From Medicago truncatula (taxonomy: Eukaryota; Streptophyta; Magnoliopsida; Fabales; Fabaceae), in the NCBI RefSeq assembly GCF_003473485.1, contig NC_053047.1:3425001-3489000 (forward strand): a DNA stretch of 64,000 bases, in the 5' to 3' direction. The notes below the pieces were generated by a model that saw only the letters and a program-made list of their open reading frames with translations, was not told where the DNA came from and made no database searches. Positions 56,445 through 64,000 of this stretch are shown here, piece after piece; within the stretch, counting starts at the first letter, position 1, and each line of letters begins with the position of its first letter. The position numbers were made by a program, and so were the translations under genes.

Positions 56445-57092
56445 TTTTGAACAAGCAAAAATTGATATATTAACACTGTTATACCAGTCTCCTCAGCACA
56501 AGATGTGCCAAAAATACTACTAAAAAAACAAGCAGTTCACACAAGATATAAAAAGTGTCTATTCAATGTCTAAACACGACAAAAGACTCGACCACCACAA
56601 ATGTTCACCAAATACAAAGCTAGCCTTTTTGGCTTTCAACCACCACAAAGAATAATATTTTACTTTGTCTAGTAGTTGATCTATAGAGTATTCTTTCTGT
56701 TTAAATAATCTATTGTTTTGTTCATTCCATAAAATCCAAGCGGTAAGAAGCCAAATCAGCTGAAGAAAAGACCTCTGCGATTTCAAACCACCTGTATAAT
56801 TAGTAAAATGAATAAAGTGATCTGAAATATCTTGATGGTCGACACCATCAAAACCAATCCAAGACCTCAATAAAGGCCACAATGACCCAAATCAAGTACA
56901 CAACAAAAACAAGTGACGACCATCCTCCACCTGACCGCATCCAGAAACACACAAACACGCATTTGCATCAATTACACCACACGCCACCAAATTAAATTTA
57001 GTAGGAAGGCGATCATGGAGCAACCGCCAAGCAAAAATAAACACTTTTAGGGGAACCTGCTTGTGCCAAATTAAATCGACATCATGCAAAAC
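56445..57092 (-). pseudogene. 5'-truncated LINE: reverse-transcriptase zinc-binding end
   Basis: Minus strand: LIWHKQVPLKVFIFAWRLLH, DRLPTKFNLVACGVI, CLCVSGCGQVEDGRHLFLLC (zf-RVT), then, after a frame change near 56885, SWIGFDGVDHQD and LTAWILWNEQNNRLF, to the end of ORF2 near 56559. A 3' UTR and an oligo-A (T9 at 56444) follow. Truncation on the right at about 57092 is typical of LINE integration. Same domain as the relic at 28384 but a better preserved copy. Confidence 0.82.
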
Positions 57093-60000
57093 CTGTGGAT
57101 GATATATAGATAATAGATAGTAGATACATATGTCTTGAAAAGGTGATTATAAGAGAAATTTATCCCTCATCTTATAAACCAATTCTGTAGGGTTGTGTTA
57201 CATCAAACTAAAATTGTAAAACATGTAAATTATAGAAATCAATTGAGATCTATAATCTATGAACCAATTAAAATGTGTCAAGAAAACGTGTATTTAAAAA
57301 AAGGAGATAAAATGACAACTTTGAAATCTATAATCTATGAACCAATTGAAATAAAAAAAACAGGATTAATAGAAAAGAACATCGCATTACACAAATACTT
57401 GGAGCTACTATTAATTCCGTGTGAAAGATAACGAGAGTTATTTTATTTATTTATTACTAGATAAAGTGTTTTAAACCAAGAAGATAGTGTTTTAAACCAA
57501 GAATATTCCTTTTAAAAAAAATAACCCAAGAATATTCCAATATATATCAAATATACTACTAATAACTACGGTTCAATGAATTTTATCACGAATTATTATA
57601 TTTTAAAGTTCAATGAATTTTTATGGTGAAATATGAACACATGACCTTTTTAAATATTTTATCATATTGTAAGAATTAAATTCAGATTAGATTTGCTTCA
57701 AAAATATTAGATTGTTTGAGCGATTGATTAACCCATCAAGTTTATTTATGTGACTTAATTCGACTAGATTCATTTTTAAGAAAATAAATCAACTAAGTCA
57801 CGCTAACTTCATCCAAAAAAAAGAGCATTTGTACTAAAGGAAATAATATCGATATTTTCACGTTGAATATATTTTCAAAGGTGACTAGTTCGAATCGGAA
57901 ATAGAGTTGTGTTATCTAGTTCGAATCTAAAATAGAATTGTGTTATTTGAACAACCATTTGGATGATAACTTTTGTGATAATCATAAATTTACAAAGAAA
58001 ATAAGGTATTGACACAATAAGCAAAGTAACAGAGAGAAAGTAAAAATATAATGTGAGTATAAAAAAGAAAATAGTCACAAAAGTTGTTAAAAAATGGTTG
58101 TACAAATATCATTTTCATCCAAATATAGCTAGTAAGGGACTTTGACCCTTTAAGCAAGTGATTCACTTTTGGATCATTGACTCTTGCCTATAGAGAAAAT
58201 TTGGTTGAAAGAGAAAAATCCACCTTATTACCCCAAAGGTTCCCCACCCAGACCCTGAATAATGTATATGGGAAAACATTTGTTGAAAGATGTCAAACTT
58301 TTAAATGAATTCAAATTACCTTAAGGAGATTATAATTCATACAATTGCACGTGAAGAATACAATTTTATTTAAAAAAGAAAATATATTAAAATAATGTAA
58401 AAAAAAATACTCAAACCCATTACAAAGAGATAACATGACATGATAGGGTCAAACTCCACCCAAGAGTCCAAAATCCAAACCAAGAATAACACAACAAAAC
58501 AAAGCCCTAAACCATAAAAAAAAATATATAAAAAGTTAAGATATTCCTAATTGCATGACAGGTTAAAGTATAACCCCGCCAATTAGCGAACAAGATAAAT
58601 GATAACCCCTACAAATAGCCATTTGACCAACCAAGGACTATCTCAACAAACAATGTAGGGTTGCATTGCCCACTTTTAGAAAGTGCAAGTGGACCCCAGT
58701 GTTTTTTACCCAAAAACTCATTTGAAGAAGATAATTTAATTCAATTCACCAATTGCTTAAATGGGATAAACTTATTAGAGAAAATAATGTTACTTCGTGA
58801 CTTCCAATGTGAAACTAACTCCAAACAAAGTTTTTAGTTGAGAACCAATTAACTCCAAAGAAAAAAAAAGGAGAATAATCGAAATAAGGTAGGAGATATG
58901 ACTCGCTCCGACCTAAACCATCACATAATTTTATACCATACTTTGTGGTGATAAGTCATAGGTAACAAAAAGACATCGATCTGAATCTTGAGTCTTGATT
59001 GATGCTACAAAAAACACACACCAAACTTTCAACATCTCTATATGATTGGACATAGAAGAGTTTGGTGAGTACGTTGGAGCCATATCGAACACTTATGGTT
59101 GGAAGATCAATGACCTTATTTCAGGGCCAACTCTTCCAAACACAAAAATAAAATATGAAGCTCATCATCTGAAAAGAGCTCAATCTGAGGCCGAGTAGCT
59201 CATAGGGACATGTAGACAGAAATCACCGAATATATTGACTCAAGGGATAATTCACTTGAGCCCTAATTTACTCGGATAGGATCACAAGTTTTAAATTTAT
59301 AGTCAAGACCTATAAAGATAGTCAAGTCTAAGTATGGTGTTTCAAAAAAAAAACTTTTGCTTCTAAAAAATAAATAAATTAGGGCATTGTCCTAGGTCAA
59401 CCTCCATCCTAAAATACATTTTATTCGGATATAATTTTGAAAAGTTAAATGTCAATTATATAAGATTTCAATGCATATTTTAACTTTTTTAGCAATGAAA
59501 TATTGAACCTGTAATATGAAACGTTTGATCTTGATTCAATGATCACTTTCATACTAACCTGCATGAATGTGGATAGAATTTCACTCCTTATGGTGAACAT
59601 GTGAAAAATATGAGGTTTAAACTCTAGCCCCTGTATATTGCACTGTATCTACAAACTGAACTATGATTACAAAGACAATTAAAATGAAATTTAAAGAACA
59701 AATATAAATATATAATTTGACTGAATGATTCTGAAGAGATAAAAGTAAAATAAGAAATAAAGGTAGAAATGTGTAAATACAAAAGTTGAATGATATCTAG
59801 CTTACATCAATTAATTTAAGATTTATTTTGAATTAACTTTTTTGGTTAAACTTTTGAGTCACTATTTAATTTATATTTGTGTTTTGTACAACATTATTTA
59901 TTTTATATTACTATATCGGTTTTGATATAAATGCATGATAGAAATTTCTTTCTGTTGAGAGGAGCAATTTCTTGATTAGTCAAACCATATATAATCATGA

Positions 60001-61755
60001 TAATTATATTTTTCTCATGTTCCTATTTTTAGGATTATGATGACATGAAGTGATGAAATATATCAATTTTAAAATTTATCCTTACTAATTTATTACACAA
60101 TATTAATTTTTGTTGAAGGAATATTAAATATTAAATATTAACTATATTTCCCCATAATCACGAAGTTGATTGGAAATTTGCCACATGTTTGCATGTTTTT
60201 GATTCCTCAATCCATTCACGTAATATTGATTACCAATGTAAAAGATTTGGTTAATATGAATGCATGCAAGAGATTTTATGGCAAATATGATAGAAACTTA
60301 ATTTAACTTTTCACCTATCATATTTACGAATCTGTCAAATTTGTTTTACAGCGATTCTTCTTTAACAGATAAGGGTTGAATTTGTGGTGACATCAACTTA
60401 TCAGAATCAGGATCAGAAATGGAATAAAATTTTGAAACTTATGTTTTTTTCTTTTTTGAAGAATTTTGAAACTTAGTTATGCTGCTCAAATGTCACTTTT
60501 TCTTTAACAAAAGTTTAGATGAGTTGGTCTCGAAAAAAATTAAGATAAAATTCAAAGCTCAAAGAGTGTTGATAGTCCAAAATGTCATTTTTCAAATAGA
60601 AGTTAAATTTTATAGATGCTAAAATAATATATTTAGCCTTAAATTTTATATTTCAATTGAGTTCGAATATCTTTTACCTTGAACTGAGATATCATCCCAT
60701 CACCCCAAATTTTTGTAACAACATTATATGATATATTATAATATATCGTACATTAATATTAAAAAAATTGTATTGTTTTTTTTACTCAAAAATAATATAT
60801 TAGAGAAATCAAGTTCCATGTAGGTAAATATAAGCGTTGATTAAAGTTTATAATAACTGTGTATCTCAATCTACAAGCTGATTTTGTAAGATTAAGTTAG
60901 ATCAAATATAAAATTTAAAATGATATCAAAATTTATCGATTCATATCAGCTACCATTTATAAGGTTGACTGCACATCTCATCTGGGTCGTATGAAAACAA
61001 TGACCTCAAATGAGGTTAATAAAATGAGTTTGAAATACTATTTTTTTTCTTTTTCTGGTAGATGAAATACTATTTTTATTATCATCTAACTAGTTGAAAA
61101 ATTGTATTTTCAAAAAATTCTAAATTTTCAAACCTGAAATCTATTTTCATTATTTTGTGGAGGTTAAAATTATGGAGGGAATAGCACTACTCCCTTATTA
61201 AGAGTGAGTTACTTGAATTCTTGTGTCCCACGATATGTCCTTTTAGAGGGTCAAATGATTGTTTACTTAAGCAAGCAGCTTATAAGTGGGAATGCCTTCA
61301 TTATCACAAAGAATAACTTATTGGAAAATATTATTTAATTGCAATATTTAAAAATACCTACAATTTGTTCTTATTCGCCACGAAACATGGGAACATGATA
61401 AAAATGACAAAATTGTCACAAAGGGGACCCTCAAAAGAATTAAGGAGAGAATTAATCAGACTGAAAACTACATTAATATTATAATATAATTTCAGTGGGT
61501 CCATTTATTATTTTACGTACCAAAGAAAATCCAAAACAGGATTATATATCATAGAAAATTAAATAATAATTACGTTAGAAGGTTGCCTTGTCATTTTGTA
61601 CTTGTCTTTGATTTGTTGAAGATTAGATGAACAGTTTATGAACATCATCAAAGTGTGAAAATGGAATAATATCACAATATAATATTTAATTAATTAGAAA
61701 GCTACTAGTTTTGTAGTCTCTTCTAATCCTAAATTATGTCATTCACATATAACAA
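57093..61755. other. Long AT-rich intergenic stretch
   Basis: 4.6 kb without a recognisable gene. TCTATAATCTATGAACCAATT is repeated at 57249 and 57329. A MITE copy lies at 57940-58112. The part at 58420-59300 is less AT-rich, and the minus strand stays open in places (MSNHIEMLKVWCVFFVASIK), which might be an old retroelement relic; I cannot name it. Confidence 0.4.
57940..58112. mobile_element. MITE-like element, copy 2 of the 29457 family
   Basis: GTTATTTGAACAACCATTT at the left and AAATGGTTGTACAAATATC at the right are inverted copies. 'agagagaaagtaaaaatataatg' inside matches 'agagagagggtaagaacacaatg' of the other copy. Confidence 0.55.
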
Positions 61756-62866
61756 TATATATATATTGGGTGAGGATGTAAAGAATTATACATCGAAGAG
61801 TTTACTTTTGCTTGACTTGAGTAACATCCTCCTTAAATAACTTCTTGTCATAAGTTGTCACCACCAAAGTCATCTTGATTTTCATCCAAATTTCACTCTA
61901 TTTTCATTTGGAGGCAAAAGCTTTGGAAACATACAGCTTCTTGGAAGGCATATAGTGGTCTTGAGCAAAGAAAATTTTACACACACTGTGAGTTATAGCA
62001 TATATCTTAAAACTTCTTTAAGAGCTTTTAACTTCTACTCTCTCTCTCTCACACACACATTTATTGTATTTGAGAATAATATATTAAAAATGAGTTTGAT
62101 TTTCCAAAGATTGCAAAGTTAAAACTTTGTTTTGTTTCCATGAATTTGGATTATCTTCATATAAGTGATTTTAATTAGTACATATATACATTCAACAAGT
62201 TGAAATTGTTTGGATCAAGATGAGCCGATTCTGATTTTAAGCTCGCAAAATTAGCTTTAAAAGAAAACTCGAGATGAAAGATGTATAATTTTAAACCAAC
62301 GACTCAGAGCAAGAGACATATGTACATGAATTAAATAAGTGTTGGCCCCACAACGATGTGAGAGAGAAAAATTATTAAATGTTTGTTTGGGCACATACAC
62401 ATATAAATGTATTTTTGATTGTGTTAAAAATATTTTAATTTATAAATACGATAATTTTTCAATTTTAAACTATCTTCAATATTTGAATGTATAATATAAT
62501 TTTGCAATATTCTATTTTTTAATTAATGATAATGATGATGTCGTCATATTAATTTTATTTCTTATAATTTAATGCATTTTTATATAAATATTTATAAAAT
62601 ATAAATTTGCCACATTAAAAAAATTATATATTCCTCCTATGATCTATGTTGGTCACAATGTGAACGCTTGAAATCTTTGATAACAAATAAATGTTGGCTG
62701 ATTTTAATCCAACGACTCTGAATCACTAACTTGTAAGTGAGTAAAATCTTGATTGAGACAAATTTAAATTCGTGTTTCCATGCACATGCAAAGAGTATAA
62801 CCAACTAAATATATATAATAATGTCTCATATTTAATTATCACTAACTAACCTCAAACTTCTTGCAG
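61756..62866 (+). promoter_or_regulatory. NAC gene promoter, leader and probable 5'-UTR intron
   Basis: A TATATATATAT run (61756-61767) about 30-40 bases before a probable start region is a candidate TATA box. CACACT|GTGAGT (donor at 61988) and TTCTTGCAG (acceptor ending 62866) could delimit a 5'-UTR intron of ~880 bases. Both are inferred from consensus only. Confidence 0.4.
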
Positions 62867-62929
62867 ATTCCATAGAAATATTGACATCTTGAAATCACTT
62901 TCTATCTATTCATTTGGTACTTGAACAAT

Positions 62930-63983
62930 ATGGAGGAAAGAACTGAGATGGATATTAATAAGGTTGATGATTTGATGCCTGGCTTTCGTTTTCATCCCAC
63001 AGATGAAGAGCTTGTTGGTTTTTACCTCAAGAGAAAAATTCAGCAAAAATCTCTTCCTATTGAACTTATTAAGCAAGTGGATATTTACAAACATGATCCA
63101 TGGGACCTTCCAAGTAAGAATTTGTATAACACAAACTCACTATTTTTTAGCTTTCTCATGTTTTAGCATAAAACCCATTTTCCTTTTTCTAGTGAGTGAA
63201 CACAACATTATAAATATTAAGGTTATTTTTAATTGAAAAAAAAACAGGGTATTTTTAGTCTCTTTGTAGGGACCAAAAAGGACTACGTTTTAATTTTATT
63301 TTTATTTTTATAAAAGATGAATATTAAAATGGATTTTTTTTTTATAAATTCGTAATTTTTAGGATTACAAACATATTACCCTAAATACTTTTTAACAAGA
63401 AGACGGAAGACTCATCGTAGTAAATAATTATGATAGAGATAAGATAGAATGATAACCACGGAGAATGATTTTTCAGAAACAATGAAAACGATATTTTGAT
63501 ATTTTTAAATTTTATAAAATTATTGAATCAGTTTATAAAAACTATACAAAAAAAAAATGACAAGAGAATAATTGAACCTATATATTCTATCTTATTTACC
63601 AATTAAATTGAAAATATAAAATATGAAACTATTTTATTGACCAAAAAATATTGACTTCATTTTATTTTTGTAAACAAGAAGAGCTAGCAAGTAGTGGTGA
63701 AAAAGAATGGTATTTCTATTGTCCAAGGGACAGAAAATATAGAAACAGTTCAAGACCTAATAGAGTTACAAGAGCTGGATTTTGGAAGGCAACTGGAACT
63801 GATAGACCTATATACTCATCAGATGGAAAATGCATTGGTTTGAAGAAGTCACTTGTCTTCTATAAGGGTAGAGCTGCCAAAGGGATGAAAACTGATTGGA
63901 TGATGCATGAGTTTAGGCTACCTTGCATTTCAGATTCAAACTCTCCTCCTAAAAAGTTTTCAGATAAAAGTTTCTCTCCAAAT
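62930..63983 (+). CDS. NAC transcription factor, FEZ/NAC094 group (3' end outside window)
   Basis: Two exons, 62930-63113 and 63679-63983, joined in frame (Lys codon split), give the first 163 residues. ATG 62930 gives [14 protein letters not shown] before the NAC domain; a TTG nine bases earlier is not needed. Subdomains A-D are intact: [78 protein letters not shown], and [20 protein letters not shown] with WMMHEFRLP. This block is closest, from memory, to Arabidopsis FEZ and NAC094. Its position beside DEG8 and DExH18 favours NAC094. The domain dimerises and binds CGT(G/A) core sites in the nucleus. The last subdomain and the activation region lie beyond a donor (AAT|GTAAGT, 63984). Confidence 0.93.
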
Positions 63984-64000
63984 GTAAGTATTTTAGTTAT

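Overview
This window is nuclear DNA from a flowering plant. All protein genes have GT-AG introns (two are GC-AG), the intergenic DNA is very AT-rich, and the best protein matches I can recall are plant families. Repeat content (Tat/Ogre-like and Ty3 solo LTRs, tRNA-derived SINEs, Helitron ends of the ACCCGTGC...GCACGGGT type, foldback MITEs) fits a papilionoid legume, perhaps the Medicago/Trifolium side. The species call is inference from memory of repeat styles.

Five host genes are supported. (1) 4-5520 (+): the last four exons of a THADA/Trm732-like tRNA-methylation cofactor, cut by the left edge. (2) 8969-11760 (+): a complete two-exon CULLIN 3, the scaffold of BTB E3 ubiquitin ligases. 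(3) 25437-27935 (-): a single-exon mitochondrial SUV3-type RNA helicase (DExH18). (4) 30354-36331 (+): a complete 13-exon chloroplast-lumen protease DEG8. (5) 62930-63983 (+): the first two coding exons of a NAC transcription factor of the FEZ/NAC094 group, cut by the right edge. DExH18, DEG8 and the NAC gene stand next to each other in Arabidopsis as well (At5g39840, At5g39830, At5g39820, from memory), so this half of the window looks like a conserved microsyntenic block stretched by transposons. The genes share no pathway that I can see.

The rest is layered mobile DNA. 5.9-8.7 kb: two non-autonomous DNA elements between THADA and CUL3. 12.3-13.7 kb: Helitron-like ends around a decayed B3-domain fragment. 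14.4-16.8 kb: a 2.3-kb solo LTR with an exact target duplication and an internal repeat array. 19-22.3 kb: foldbacks, palindromes, and a hAT-like element that itself contains a Mutator-like MITE. 28.4-29.3 kb: a LINE relic. 36.5-41 kb: SINEs, a Helitron end, an RNase H relic and a foldback. 41.7-48.2 kb: a very young Ty3 chromovirus-like retrotransposon (one difference between its LTRs) whose reverse transcriptase is split by a 1.4-kb solo LTR. 48.7-52 kb: a 298-bp foldback, a Helitron end, and DEG8 3'-end duplicates interrupted by a hAT-like element. 52.5-55.4 kb: a LINE with a 15-bp target duplication and a large internal deletion of ORF2. 56.4-57.1 kb: a 5'-truncated LINE. 57-61.7 kb: AT-rich DNA with almost no recognisable content.

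The strongest stories are the nested-insertion chronology at 41.7-48.2 kb, the tandemly duplicated and shredded 3' end of DEG8 (41.0, 49.3 and 50.8 kb), and several element boundaries fixed to the base by target duplications. I did not find a convincing new molecular system; the novelty here is structural and evolutionary.
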